NCBI GenBank assembly: GCA_021794095.1
Contig: JAJYRN010000009.1
Location: forward strand, 1-64,000
Direction of reading: 5' to 3'
DNA length: 64,000 nt
Source of the DNA: Acidobacteriota bacterium
Lineage (GTDB): Bacteria > Acidobacteriota > Holophagae > Holophagales > Holophagaceae
The notes beneath the pieces are model-generated. The model saw only the letters and a list, made by a program, of their open reading frames with translations. It was not told the DNA's origin and made no database searches. This document shows, in pieces, positions 8,371 through 17,584 of the stretch (positions within the stretch are counted from its first letter, which is position 1; each line of letters starts with the position of its first letter). The translations under genes and the position numbers were made by a program.

Positions 8371-10034
8371 GGCCGTTCCGGCGGAAGCTGGGCGAGCAGC
8401 AGCTTGAGGGTGCGCCGGCGTTCCTCCGGGGGAAGCATGCGCAGCTGCTGGAGGCCCTCGGCCACCAGACGCTCGCGTTGCCCTGGATCCTCGACCCGGC
8501 GGGCCGCCAGGGCCCGGAGGGTGCGGACGGTTTCCGCATCCAGGGGATCCTGCGCCTGGAGGGCGGGCTCGATCAGGGCCGTGGTCCGGTGGGAGGGCGT
8601 CAGCCAGGTCTGCACGGCGGCCTGCACCGCTTCGGGGGTCAGCTGCTCAAGACGCTGAGGTTCGGTATAGAAGGCGTGCCAGTCGCCCGTTTCGGTCCAG
8701 GCGAGGCCCAGGGCCCGGGCCAATCGGCCGGGCGCATCCTCGGCCTGGAGGTGATCCAGTTCCAGCTCCGCCAGGGCGCGCTGCCAGGCCTCCGGCGCGA
8801 TGGCCTCCTGCTGGAAGCGGAGGATCTCCGAATGGAGGGCCGCCTCCAACTCCGGCAGGCTGTGTCCCTCGGCCGGCTGCACCTCCACCGTGAGCAGCCC
8901 CCCGTGGCGCCCACCCGGCTGGTCCAGGCGGACCACCACCCGCTGGGCCAGGCGCTTCCGGTCCACCAGCTGGAGGGTCAGGCGTCCGGTCCGTTCGCCG
9001 CCCAGCAGCCGGGCCGCCATCGCCAGGGCCAGGTGGTCCGGCTGGTTCCGCGGGGGGATCCGCCAGCCCACGAGCAGCCGGGGTGCGGCACCGAGGGTGG
9101 CCTGGATCTGCCGGTCGCCCAGATCCTTGGGCAGATCCGGGAAGATGGGCTCCTCGCGGAGCGCGGGGGTGGGCAGGGCGCCCAGGGTCTTGGAGAGCAG
9201 GGGGAGTGCCGTGTCCAGGCTGACGCCGCCCACCAGGATGAGGGTGAGGCGCTCGGGGCTGCAGGCGCGCTGGGCGTAGTCGCGCAGGTCGGACCACCGA
9301 AGGGCCTCGATGCCCGCGCGATGGTCGGCCAGGTTCCGGCCATAGGGATGGCCTGGGAAGGCCGCCCCCCGCAGCAGGGCGGGGCCGGGATCCTGGCGGG
9401 TCCGCAACCGGTCGAGGAGGGCGGTGCGGGCCTCGAAGAACCGGCTCATCTCCAGCCGCTCCAGGCGGGTGGTCTCCGTGCGGCACCAGAGGTCGAAGCC
9501 GCTCACGGGCAGTTCCGTGTCCACCAGGAGCGCATCGGCCTCGGCCGAGGCGGACTGGTGGCCCCCCAGCCGTGCGTAGAGGTCCGCCAGGGGCGCCGAG
9601 TCCCGGAGCGCCGCCACACGGGCCTGGAGGGTCTGGAGGCTGGCTTCCAGTTCGGTGGCCTGGGCGCCGCCGCCGCCATCGGGCACGAGCCGGGCCAGAC
9701 GCAGGGATTCGGTCAGGCCGTCCTCCTGTTTCAAAAGGGCGTCCAGGGCTTGGGCCCCGGGCCCGGGCTCCCCCACATCTTCCGGCCAGGCGGCGCCGTA
9801 GAGGGCATGGGCCAGCAGCTCCGTGGCACCCGGCAGGGAGGCGGGCTCCTCGGCCCAGCCGCCCCGGAAGGCCAAGGTGGCATGGAAGGCGGGCAGCCCC
9901 GGGCGCTCTACCACCAGGAGGCGGATGCCGTTGGGCAGTCGGCGCTCCTGCACCTCGCTGGCGCTGGGCAGCTGAGCCCGGAGCGGCAGGAGGGTCAGGA
10001 GCGGAAGGGCGAGGAAAGCGGCGAAGGCGCGCAT
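8367..10034 (-). CDS. M16 peptidase-family protein with a degenerate HXXEH motif (subunit 1)
   Basis: This 555-residue exported protein (signal MRAFAAFLALPLLTLLPLRAQ) follows the M16 layout: an RRLPNGIRLLVVERPGLP first strand, a GGWAEEP turn, then the active-site helix. That helix reads GATELLAHAL where active enzymes have HXXEH: the first His is Glu and the catalytic Glu is Ala. Typical second-half M16 strands follow (LTLILVGGVS; LLVGWRIPP). The C-terminal 100 residues are extra helix. It is probably a scaffold or binding subunit together with the downstream partner. Its start has AAGGGG upstream. Confidence 0.82.
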   Translation of the reverse strand: MRAFAAFLALPLLTLLPLRAQLPSASEVQERRLPNGIRLLVVERPGLPAFHATLAFRGGWAEEPASLPGATELLAHALYGAAWPEDVGEPGPGAQALDALLKQEDGLTESLRLARLVPDGGGGAQATELEASLQTLQARVAALRDSAPLADLYARLGGHQSASAEADALLVDTELPVSGFDLWCRTETTRLERLEMSRFFEARTALLDRLRTRQDPGPALLRGAAFPGHPYGRNLADHRAGIEALRWSDLRDYAQRACSPERLTLILVGGVSLDTALPLLSKTLGALPTPALREEPIFPDLPKDLGDRQIQATLGAAPRLLVGWRIPPRNQPDHLALAMAARLLGGERTGRLTLQLVDRKRLAQRVVVRLDQPGGRHGGLLTVEVQPAEGHSLPELEAALHSEILRFQQEAIAPEAWQRALAELELDHLQAEDAPGRLARALGLAWTETGDWHAFYTEPQRLEQLTPEAVQAAVQTWLTPSHRTTALIEPALQAQDPLDAETVRTLRALAARRVEDPGQRERLVAEGLQQLRMLPPEERRRTLKLLLAQLPPERP

Positions 10035-10055
10035 GGCCCCTTCAGGGTAGCCGTT

Positions 10056-10943
10056 TCAGTGCACGTGGATGCTGCCGTTGGTGGTCTCCAGGTGGATCTG
10101 CTGGTTGCGCCCGGGCACCTTCAGGTGGGCGCTGTGCTTGGTGATCTCGATGGATTGGGCGCCTGGCACGTTGATGTCCAGGGAACCATTGGAATTCTCG
10201 GCCAGGATCTCGCCCGTGGCCTTCCCCAGGGTGACGTCAATGCTGCCGTTGGTGGTCTCGAGGCGGATGCCTTCCCCCCAGCCATCCAGGTTGCTGGCCC
10301 GGATGGTCCCGTTGGTGGTTTCCATGCGGATGCCCCCGGCGATGCCATCCAGGGTGATGCGGCCGTTGGTGGTGCCGCCGTGGATGCGGGCGAAGAGCTG
10401 GGAGGCGTCAATGGTGCCGTTGGTGGTGTCGGCCTGCACCTCGCCCTTCACGTTGCGCACCAGGATGCTGCCATTGGTGGTCTCGCAACGGGCGTAGCCG
10501 TCGAGGTTCTCCGCGGAGACGCTGCCGTTGGTCGTCCGGAAGTAGGCGAGGATCTTCCGCGGCACCTGGAGGGTCATCTCGCAGCGCGGGCTGATGTAGA
10601 AGCCGAAGCTCCAGGAAGGTTGCTGGAAGACCGCCTCGATGTCGAGATCCGGGCCCTTGTGCTGGACCACGATCTGCACCCGGCGGCGGCCGCTGTCCCG
10701 GATCACCGCCGTGAGCTGCACCTGCGGCTGGTCCCAGCCCGTGACGTGGATGGCGCCATTGCGGTTCTTCACCCAGAGCTTGGAGCCGAAGGCCAGGGGC
10801 TCGGTCCGGGTCTCCGTGCGCCCACCGGTAGGAATGTCCACGCCGATGGAGGGCGCAGGTGGCGGTGGCGGTGGTGGCGGCGCCTGGGCCCAGAGGACAC
10901 TGCCGGCCAGGACCAAGGGGAACAGGCAACGGCGAAGGTTCAT
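10056..10943 (-). CDS. Secreted DUF4097-like adhesin-type repeat protein
   Basis: The 295-residue protein has a signal peptide, a proline run (residues ~22-30) and a beta-rich body with at least eight imperfect repeats around TTNG(S/T)I, spaced about 20 residues apart. This is the parallel beta-helix pattern of DUF4097 and head-GIN putative adhesins. ATG 10943 is chosen because GGAG lies five bases upstream; GTG 10949 falls inside the ribosome-binding region. It is the first gene of a minus-strand run with the two M16-like genes, so the three may act together at the envelope (inference). It is divergent from the thiolase gene. Confidence 0.75.
   Translation of the reverse strand: MNLRRCLFPLVLAGSVLWAQAPPPPPPPPAPSIGVDIPTGGRTETRTEPLAFGSKLWVKNRNGAIHVTGWDQPQVQLTAVIRDSGRRRVQIVVQHKGPDLDIEAVFQQPSWSFGFYISPRCEMTLQVPRKILAYFRTTNGSVSAENLDGYARCETTNGSILVRNVKGEVQADTTNGTIDASQLFARIHGGTTNGRITLDGIAGGIRMETTNGTIRASNLDGWGEGIRLETTNGSIDVTLGKATGEILAENSNGSLDINVPGAQSIEITKHSAHLKVPGRNQQIHLETTNGSIHVH
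10071..10540 (-). repeat. Repeated CCGTTGGTGGT motif inside the DUF4097-like gene
   Basis: The 11-mer CCGTTGGTGGT (plus-strand reading), or a one-base variant, recurs at least eight times here at spacings near 60 bases. Each copy encodes the TTNG core of one beta-helix rung. The near-identical DNA suggests recent duplication or gene conversion within the gene. Confidence 0.7.
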
Positions 10944-11050
10944 GGCCACTCCACTGGAAAGAAAGATCCAGGACAGGCCTGGGATATCCAGTACACGATG
11001 AAGGCGAGAAGGCGTTTAGTTATACCCTGGGGAGGTTTCCGGAGTCTGCC

Positions 11051-12223
11051 ATGTCTGTCCTGATCCTTTCTGCCACGCGCACCGCCGTCGGTTCTTTCGG
11101 GGGCGCCCTCAAGCCTCTCAACGCCGTTCAGCTCGGTTCCCTGGCGCTGACCGAGGCCCTGGCCCGGGCCGGAGTCGCCCCGGACCAGATCGGCGATGTA
11201 GTCCTGGGCAACGTCCTCCAGGCCGGCAGTGGCCAGAACGTGGCCCGCCTGGCGGCCCTCAAGGCGGGCCTGCCCCACGCGGTGCCGGCTCACACGGCCA
11301 ACCAGGTCTGCGGCTCCGGCCTGAAGGCCATCGCGCTGGGCGCCCAGTCCATCACGATGGGTGACGCCGACCTGGTGCTGGCCGGCGGCACCGAGAGCAT
11401 GTCCAACGCGCCCTACCTGCTGCCCAGCGCCCGTTGGGGCGCCCGCATGGGGAACACCCAGCTCCTCGACTGCATGATCCAGGACGGCCTCTGGTGCGGC
11501 CACGGGGACACCCACATGGGCATCACCGCCGAGAACGTGGCCGCCAAGCATGGCATCACCCGCGAGGCCCAGGATGCCTTCGCCCTCCAGAGCCAGCAGC
11601 GGGCCGCCGCCGCGCAGGCCGCGGGCGCCTTCGACCGCGAGGTGTTCACCGTGACCCTGGCCGGCAAGAAGGGCGACGTCGCCTTCAACCGCGACGAATA
11701 CATCAAGCTCGACGCCAGCGCTGAGGGGCTGGCCAAACTCAAGCCCGCCTTCAAGAAGGACGGCACCGTCACCGCCGGCAACGCCAGCGGCATCAACGAC
11801 GGCGCCGCCGCCCTGGTGCTGGCCTCCGAGGAAGGGGCGAAGGCCCACACGCCCATCGCCCGTATCCTCGGCTTTGCCCAGGCGGGCGTGGATCCCGCGC
11901 TCATGGGCCTGGGCCCCGTGCCCGCCATCCAGAAGCTGCTGAAGAAGACCGGCGTGAAGCTCGCGGACATTGACCTCTTCGAGCTGAACGAAGCCTTCGC
12001 CGCCCAGAGCCTGGGCGTGCTGGCCGAGCTGCCTGAACTGGATCCCGCCAAGGTGAACCTGCGCGGCGGCGCCATCGCCATCGGCCACCCCATCGGCGCC
12101 AGCGGCACCCGCATCCTCGTGACCCTCCTCCACCTGCTCCAGGACCAGAACAAGAAGCTCGGTCTGGCGGCCCTCTGCGTCGGCGGCGGCCAGGGCGTGG
12201 CCCTGCTGGTGGAACGCCTCTAA
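11051..12223 (+). CDS. Acetyl-CoA C-acetyltransferase (thiolase)
   Basis: This 390-residue thiolase II condenses two acetyl-CoA or cleaves 3-ketoacyl-CoA in fatty acid oxidation. Visible motifs are the active Cys87 in [30 protein letters not shown], the [16 protein letters not shown] histidine loop and the second cysteine in CVGGGQG. ATG 11051 gives the usual N-terminus ([14 protein letters not shown]), with GGAG upstream. The frame stays open upstream but has no thiolase sequence there. It is monocistronic, with a palindromic repeat after it. Substrate chain length cannot be told from sequence. Confidence 0.93.
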   Translation: MSVLILSATRTAVGSFGGALKPLNAVQLGSLALTEALARAGVAPDQIGDVVLGNVLQAGSGQNVARLAALKAGLPHAVPAHTANQVCGSGLKAIALGAQSITMGDADLVLAGGTESMSNAPYLLPSARWGARMGNTQLLDCMIQDGLWCGHGDTHMGITAENVAAKHGITREAQDAFALQSQQRAAAAQAAGAFDREVFTVTLAGKKGDVAFNRDEYIKLDASAEGLAKLKPAFKKDGTVTAGNASGINDGAAALVLASEEGAKAHTPIARILGFAQAGVDPALMGLGPVPAIQKLLKKTGVKLADIDLFELNEAFAAQSLGVLAELPELDPAKVNLRGGAIAIGHPIGASGTRILVTLLHLLQDQNKKLGLAALCVGGGQGVALLVERL

Positions 12224-12227
12224 AGAT

Positions 12228-12304
12228 GGAACCGCGAAATGCGCCAAAGGGCGCGAGAATTGAAGGTGTTTCTTTCGCGGGTTTTCGCGCTTTTCGCGGT
12301 TAGC
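12228..12304. repeat. Intergenic imperfect palindrome built of CGCGAAA units
   Basis: The left arm begins AACCGCGAAATGCGCC and the right arm is its imperfect complement ending TTTTCGCGGTT. Both arms are made of CGCGAAA-like units repeated every 8-9 bases. It fills the gap between the thiolase stop and ftsE and may end thiolase transcription. Similar elements with different unit sequences lie at 18820-18963 and 50737-50781. Confidence 0.65.
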
Positions 12305-12312
12305 TTTTTCCC

Positions 12313-12999
<687 letters not shown>

Positions 13000-13219
13000 G
13001 GGAGGAACGCCCTTCCGCTGCCAGGCTTTGCGGAGGGTGCTTCCACCCGGCATAGGCGCTGCTTCAAGGCCTGCGGCAGTAGGGGCTGCTGCCCGGCTGG
13101 AGATCTTCCCACCCGATACCCCGCCCCCATGGATCAAGACCGGATGACCGTCCATGCGGGCCCGTGGTGCGGGCTGATGTGTGGTTGACAAAAGGCGAGA
13201 ATAAAACGAATACATAAAA
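13000..13219. other. Non-coding left flank of the accessory island
   Basis: No convincing gene is seen between ftsE and the transposase remnant. A possible promoter for the remnant has TTGACA at 13185-13190, with only a weak -10 (AATACA or TACATA) at workable spacing. The sequence goes from chromosome-like GC content to AT-rich just before 13220, which could mark the left boundary of the inserted DNA. Confidence 0.45.
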
Positions 13220-13719
13220 ATGCTCTGCGCCCGGCCATACCAGCCGCGAGTCTTCGACCAGGCCCTGCTTCATCGCTGTGTGGCCCAGCACTGGCCCTGC
13301 GTGCGAAGGGCTTGTGAAGCCCACGGGCGCCCCTTGCCCTCCTTCGTCCAGCGCGAGTTTGACGCCTACCTCCGTTGCGGCGATCTGCCCTGGTGCCGCC
13401 ACCGAGGATGCACCTGGCGCACTACTTCGGCGTGCTGGCTCCGAGCGCACGGCTGCGGAAACAGGTGGTGCCTGAAGCGCCAGTAAACGCCGATCTGGAT
13501 CCCTGCGGCCACAGCGTGGCCTATAACGAAACCCGCAACGGCAGGACCATCCGGCGGCGCTGGGTGCCCTGGGCGCAGCTCCTGCTCAAGGTGTTCTCGG
13601 TGGATGTGATGGCGTGCCCGCACTGCGCCTCGCGGATGCAACGCATCGCCGTCATCCAGCAGCCCAAGGTGATCGCCGCGATCCTCGACTGTCTCAGCCA
13701 GAAGGAACAGCCGCCCTGA
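13220..13719 (+). pseudogene. IS91-family transposase remnant with a large internal deletion
   Basis: The first part (13220 to about 13390) encodes HWPCVRRACEAHGRPLPSF followed by a YLRCGDL stretch, the start of the zinc-binding domain of IS91-type transposases. The second part, in another frame (about 13384-13719), encodes LVPPPRMHLAHYFGVLAP, then RRRWVPWAQLLLKVFSVDV and a CPHC...M motif, the C-terminal end of the same family. Everything between, including the catalytic Tyr/His region, is missing, so the element is dead. About 165 of an expected 400-500 residues remain. The junction lies near 13380-13395. Confidence 0.8.
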
Positions 13720-14446
13720 AGGAACCTCGATCTCCCGACATCGCGGATGATTTTGCCAGGGTCACACTTGACCCTGGCATAGCCCTGTCACATCCTGGCT
13801 GGGAACCCTCGTTGACAACCTGGATCAAGGCCATGACGGGCCTTTGGAACCCTGTTACAACCCAATCCAGCCCCCGGCACGAATCAAATCCATCTCCGCA
13901 ACTTGAAATGCCACCCCCACAGCGCCAAAATGGGGCCTTTGAATTCCCTATCCACTTGCGTATTTCAATATATGCCTGCTTTGTGTCCGGTTCGGTTTTT
14001 GGATTAATGATTGTTATGTAATTAGTGAGTGTGATAAATAGCTCTCTTTCGAGTTTGTTTATGGGATCAATTAAGACATTGAGTGTATCGCCCCAAAGCA
14101 CTTCTGCTTCGATTAGTTCTGCTTGGAGTTCAGTTCGAACCTCAACGACGCGATCCCAGCGTTTCTGATAGGCGCCCGAGACGCCATAGAAATGGATCTG
14201 TTGAGAGTCCATTTTCTTGGCCTCTTCTTCGGGAGGTTGAGGTTGTTCGTTCACCCAAATTGCAGGATTCCGAACATTTTTAAGTGCATTACGGTGGCGA
14301 TACACAGCTCGTAACACACGCCGTGATAGGTCATATTCACTTGACCCGCGGAGCTGACGATTCCATGTATTCAATCCTCGAAGGGCAACATAGATACCGA
14401 CGATGCCCCCACAAGTAAGCACGAGATCCTTTATTACTGTGAGCAT
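13694..14446 (-). CDS. Membrane-anchored protein of unknown function, 3' end probably replaced
   Basis: The start ATG 14446 has AGAGGA upstream. The first 170 residues look genuine: a single N-terminal membrane helix (LVLTCGGIVGIYVAL), then LNTWNRQLRGSSEYDLSRRVL and a charged helical cytoplasmic part. From about residue 172 (near base 13930) the composition changes to Gly/Ser/Cys-rich sequence, GC content rises, and the frame then runs into the transposase remnant. I infer that the original 3' end was lost at the mobile-element junction and the frame reads on by chance to 13694. No known domain is recognised. Confidence 0.5.
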   Translation of the reverse strand: MLTVIKDLVLTCGGIVGIYVALRGLNTWNRQLRGSSEYDLSRRVLRAVYRHRNALKNVRNPAIWVNEQPQPPEEEAKKMDSQQIHFYGVSGAYQKRWDRVVEVRTELQAELIEAEVLWGDTLNVLIDPINKLERELFITLTNYITIINPKTEPDTKQAYIEIRKWIGNSKAPFWRCGGGISSCGDGFDSCRGLDWVVTGFQRPVMALIQVVNEGSQPGCDRAMPGSSVTLAKSSAMSGDRGSFRAAVPSG

Positions 14447-14545
14447 CGAGGTTTCCTCTCACATTGGTAAGCCTAATGGATGCAGTTAACCGACCCGCCT
14501 GCACCGAGGGGCTGAACGGACCCTTCAGTGCTACTACGAGATGTC

Positions 14546-15532
14546 TTACTCATGCTTAACAGTGTCTCGTGCTGAGACTTTGCGTTTCATTATGGCGCCA
14601 TCAAGTATTGTGTATGTCATTGCAGGAAGAATAAAGGTAAGAACTAGCTGTAATATTAAAAATATAGTTAAAATAAAATTATATGATGTTATACCAAGTG
14701 TCTGCCTCCAATATTTTTCTATTGGTGGGATGATTAAGTTGTTGAAGAGTAAAACTGCACTCAATAAAGAGTCTAGGCAAGTCAAGCCAACCTTGATGGC
14801 TTGTAAGATTGGAAGACCAATAGTCGCTGAGTGAGTCAGGAAGTTTGCAATTATAGGAATAAATAACCATAATAGTACAAAATATAAAATATTTGTTTCA
14901 ATAAGTTCATAGATTATTCTCAACCCAAACAATATGAATCCAATGGATGGGATCACTATTAGCCATGCTTTTATATTTTTATGGATTTCTTCCCGATCAT
15001 ATTTGGCAATTTTTCTTGGCCGAGAAACATCTCGATAACATGTTAGACAGAATGGCCCACTGGCTTTTTCAAAATATTTGCAGGAATCACACAGATTGAT
15101 TGAACATGAGGCACAGTTGGCTGTGGCCTTCTTGTGGGAATGTTTTGAACAGCACCCTTTTTCTGCAATATCATGAAAATATTGAATTTCAAGCGCCTTC
15201 ATGTTCTTGTCACACTCGGGGCATGTTATACGTCTAAGACCAGTAATAAGGGAATACCCCGGTGTGCCAACACAAGTCGCGCATATCGGTCTGGCACACT
15301 GGTCACAAAATCCGTCAAACTCGGCACTAGGATGGAAGACGCAATGAATCTTTGCGTTCGGAGAAATCTCAGGTGGCTTGAAAGCCCAGCCGCTACCCTT
15401 GCCACACTTCGCACAATAAGCTCGGTCATCTGCAAACGGTGTAAAGCAGCGGATGCAACGGTCGAAGGGGCCTATTTCATCCGCATCGTAACGGTCGGTG
15501 TCTTCAATGATGTGCCTTGATTCGTTACTCAT
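14546..15532 (-). CDS. Zinc-ribbon / B-box-like membrane protein of unknown function
   Basis: The 328-residue protein has three cysteine-rich clusters in its first 170 residues. They are an N-terminal ribbon (CIRC...CAKC), a B-box-like block (CVFHPSAEFDGFCDQCARPIC followed by CPEC) and a second B-box-like block (CSKHSHKKATANCASCSINLCDSC...CLTC). Four hydrophobic segments fill the C-terminal half (for example AWLIVIPSIGFILFG and FILTIFLILQLVLTFILPA). A cytoplasmic zinc module on a membrane body suggests sensing or scaffolding, but no function is known to me. The gene is clearly AT-rich compared with the chromosome, which suggests acquisition. Confidence 0.7.
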   Translation of the reverse strand: MSNESRHIIEDTDRYDADEIGPFDRCIRCFTPFADDRAYCAKCGKGSGWAFKPPEISPNAKIHCVFHPSAEFDGFCDQCARPICATCVGTPGYSLITGLRRITCPECDKNMKALEIQYFHDIAEKGCCSKHSHKKATANCASCSINLCDSCKYFEKASGPFCLTCYRDVSRPRKIAKYDREEIHKNIKAWLIVIPSIGFILFGLRIIYELIETNILYFVLLWLFIPIIANFLTHSATIGLPILQAIKVGLTCLDSLLSAVLLFNNLIIPPIEKYWRQTLGITSYNFILTIFLILQLVLTFILPAMTYTILDGAIMKRKVSARDTVKHE

Positions 15533-15659
15533 TTAACACGCTTTTAAAAGTGTAGCTGAGTGCCAGAATGCTTGAATCTGTGAGCGATGATACCCGCCAT
15601 TTCGACTTAGTCCATCCTGCAATAGCCACTCGGGCTTCCGGCGGTACCTAATGCCTCGA

Positions 15660-16604
15660 CTATGATTCGCCCTCAACCCAAGGCTTGATGGCCAGTAGCT
15701 CGTGGCGCAGCCGAGCTTTCGCGCCCTTCCCAACGTGTAATTCCTTTTCCTGATGGAAGACGCCTACGCATCTTGTTGGCAGTTCCCTTGGAGCTGTCGA
15801 CAGATCAAAATCGTCTGCAATTCGGCCATCAAACCACTTGCCAACCTCAGGTTGGAATTCATACCTTCGGCCAAAACGCATCAAGCCATAGAGCATGCCA
15901 GATATCTCGATGGTGTCTGCTTGTTTTTCGACTCGCCTCGCCCTTCCAGCAATGTGTAGGATTGAAGGACGATCAATCACAGTGTTGAACGCGTCAGACC
16001 GGAATTTAAGCGTGGCGTTGTTGTCCACAACGTGTTGGAAGAACCCAGCCAGGGCCTGGATCGACCTTCTGTCAACTTGTCCGACTCGCATGTTGAACTT
16101 GTCATCATCGAGTTTGTCGAAGTCGTCGATCAGAGCAACAGCATCCTTTATTGCTTCTTCAGTGTAGGAACTACCAAGGATCTTGGTGTCGCCGATTGGT
16201 GCAGCGGCCTCTTGGAATTGGAAGCCAAAGGACCCCTCTGCTGTACCCACGATTAATAATGGTCGCGGATCAAACTGAGCACGTAAGGCCTTGGTAGTTT
16301 TCTTTCGAATTCCGTCAAGTCTTGCGTTCACTAGAGCGACAAATTTTTCTATGGCCTCAGGCACAAAAGCGGCATGAATTCCTTTTGTGGATTCCACCGG
16401 CGCACCATCAAAAAGCAGTTCGATTTCGGCCGGACGAGGTACATCCGTTTCTGTTGGAAGCGCCAACAGTTCTTCTCGCACAGCGTCCAACCGAACTTGC
16501 AGGGTGTCGCGCCCAAACCAATCGTCCGTGGGACAGGATTCGATTATTCGAAGCAGTTCGGACTCCTGGGCCAACAAGAAGGTGCGGTCAGTCGCGCGAC
16601 TCAC
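15660..16604 (-). CDS. Partner protein coupled to the nucleotidyltransferase-like gene, unknown function
   Basis: The 314-residue protein starts at a GTG that overlaps the stop codon of the upstream gene (GTGA, 16601-16604), so the two are translationally coupled. It has no signal peptide or membrane segment. The N-terminal third is helical. The middle holds PLLIVGTAEGSFGFQFQEA, and the C-terminal part is beta-rich and basic at the end. I do not recognise the family. Coupling to an intact nucleotidyltransferase makes it a candidate antitoxin, substrate or effector (inference). Confidence 0.65.
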   Translation of the reverse strand: MSRATDRTFLLAQESELLRIIESCPTDDWFGRDTLQVRLDAVREELLALPTETDVPRPAEIELLFDGAPVESTKGIHAAFVPEAIEKFVALVNARLDGIRKKTTKALRAQFDPRPLLIVGTAEGSFGFQFQEAAAPIGDTKILGSSYTEEAIKDAVALIDDFDKLDDDKFNMRVGQVDRRSIQALAGFFQHVVDNNATLKFRSDAFNTVIDRPSILHIAGRARRVEKQADTIEISGMLYGLMRFGRRYEFQPEVGKWFDGRIADDFDLSTAPRELPTRCVGVFHQEKELHVGKGAKARLRHELLAIKPWVEGES

Positions 16605-17260
16605 AAGACACCCCCTTTCTTTTTCTTCTTTGGTTTCTTTCTAAGTAGGTTGACGGCCCGCTGATCGTCAAGATCCGTCAGCAGGGGAATCTCGGCCATG
16701 CCCTTCCAGAGCGGTTGAGCACCCCCAATGCTTCTTGAATGTCCAAAGAGATTGCACCAGTAGGTGACATCAGAAGTAGTGGCAACGACGGATCCCGGGC
16801 CGCCCGCAGGATTAACGATTGCCGTTTTCATGAGAAAGGCATCGCATCGGTACTTCGTTTTTAATACATGTCGATGGGGCGTGGAGATGAAGGTTCGGAA
16901 TTCTGTGTGCTTCGGGTGTCCGGGTTGTGGCACGCTTGCATCATCAACAAGGGTTACCACGTCGATGTCATTTGGCTCGCGACCCCTGAGTTTCTGACAG
17001 TCCTCAATAAAACTGCCACCAATCCACTGTGACCCGACGACGCCAAAGGCGCGCAGCTCTTTCCGATACTGGAAAAAACCCTTAAGGATGAGCTTTCTGT
17101 TCCCCGTCGTGCCGAAAAGCGTAACGAATTCCTCCGGTGTAAATATGTGCGGAGAGAATCCGTTTGGGACGCCAGTCCCAGTAGTCCCCGTGTATGGGGG
17201 GAGGACACCTTGAGGGGTGAGAGCTAACACGTTTTCCTCTGCGGTAGGCAGTAATTTCAC
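16601..17260 (-). CDS. Pol-beta-fold nucleotidyltransferase-like protein (DUF6932-like)
   Basis: The 219-residue protein carries the nucleotidyltransferase pattern GSQWIGGSF, then NDIDVVTLV with the metal-binding Asp pair (DID), and a later Asp in KYRCDAFLMKT that could be the third ligand. The overall layout resembles DUF6932 proteins. It ends in a run of lysines (KKPKKKKKGG). It starts at a GTG and is followed by a coupled partner gene. Known relatives of the fold include MNT-type antitoxins and second-messenger synthases, but the motif differs from CBASS cyclases and the product cannot be predicted. Confidence 0.65.
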   Translation of the reverse strand: MKLLPTAEENVLALTPQGVLPPYTGTTGTGVPNGFSPHIFTPEEFVTLFGTTGNRKLILKGFFQYRKELRAFGVVGSQWIGGSFIEDCQKLRGREPNDIDVVTLVDDASVPQPGHPKHTEFRTFISTPHRHVLKTKYRCDAFLMKTAIVNPAGGPGSVVATTSDVTYWCNLFGHSRSIGGAQPLWKGMAEIPLLTDLDDQRAVNLLRKKPKKKKKGGVL

Positions 17261-17349
17261 CAGGATGTCGGAATCCCGTCTACCTCAATCGCAATCAAGA
17301 TCCATACCGTCCAAATAATTGCCACAGAAGTGAGACTCGCTTGGCCCAT
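17257..17349 (-). CDS. Possible 30-residue single-pass membrane peptide
   Basis: An ATG at 17349 opens a 30-codon frame whose centre is hydrophobic (LTSVAIIWTVWILIAIEV). Its TGA overlaps the GTG start of the nucleotidyltransferase gene (GTGA, 17257-17260). The overlap suggests a coupled leader peptide, but there is no well-placed ribosome-binding site. The frame is also open further upstream, so this may be chance. Confidence 0.25.
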   Translation of the reverse strand: MGQASLTSVAIIWTVWILIAIEVDGIPTSW

Positions 17350-17584
17350 GGTGCTAGCTTGAAACCCCTTCCAAGGAGTGCGATAGCGCATTGGAGGGGC
17401 CGTGTTCAGACGAAGACGCGCAAGGTGCCAAAGACGGCCCCGCGTGACCAGTTGTCCCTGTGGTTCGATCAGGTAACGGTAGAATTGGCGGCGCACGGCA
17501 CAATCAGGTATGCAAACCATTCACACCAGTCAGTCCCCTGCTGAGTATTTCAAGTCCGACCAGCCAGAGCCCGGCCATCGACAG
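17350..17584. other. Island stretch with no convincing gene
   Basis: Short frames exist on both strands, but none has a ribosome-binding site or a recognisable motif. The sequence is compositionally mixed and may contain decayed mobile DNA. Confidence 0.4.

Noticed and set aside
13000-13219. Minus-strand 76-codon frame next to ftsE
   Set aside because: It has no ribosome-binding site or motif, and its codons look like chance reading of GC-rich sequence.
16601-17260. CBASS-type cyclic-nucleotide synthase
   Set aside because: The motif is GGSF...DID, not the GS-x3-GT pattern of CD-NTases, and no typical CBASS effector is adjacent.
17341-17544. Plus-strand 67-codon frame in the island
   Set aside because: There is no ribosome-binding site, no motif, and it is in a region with frames in all directions.
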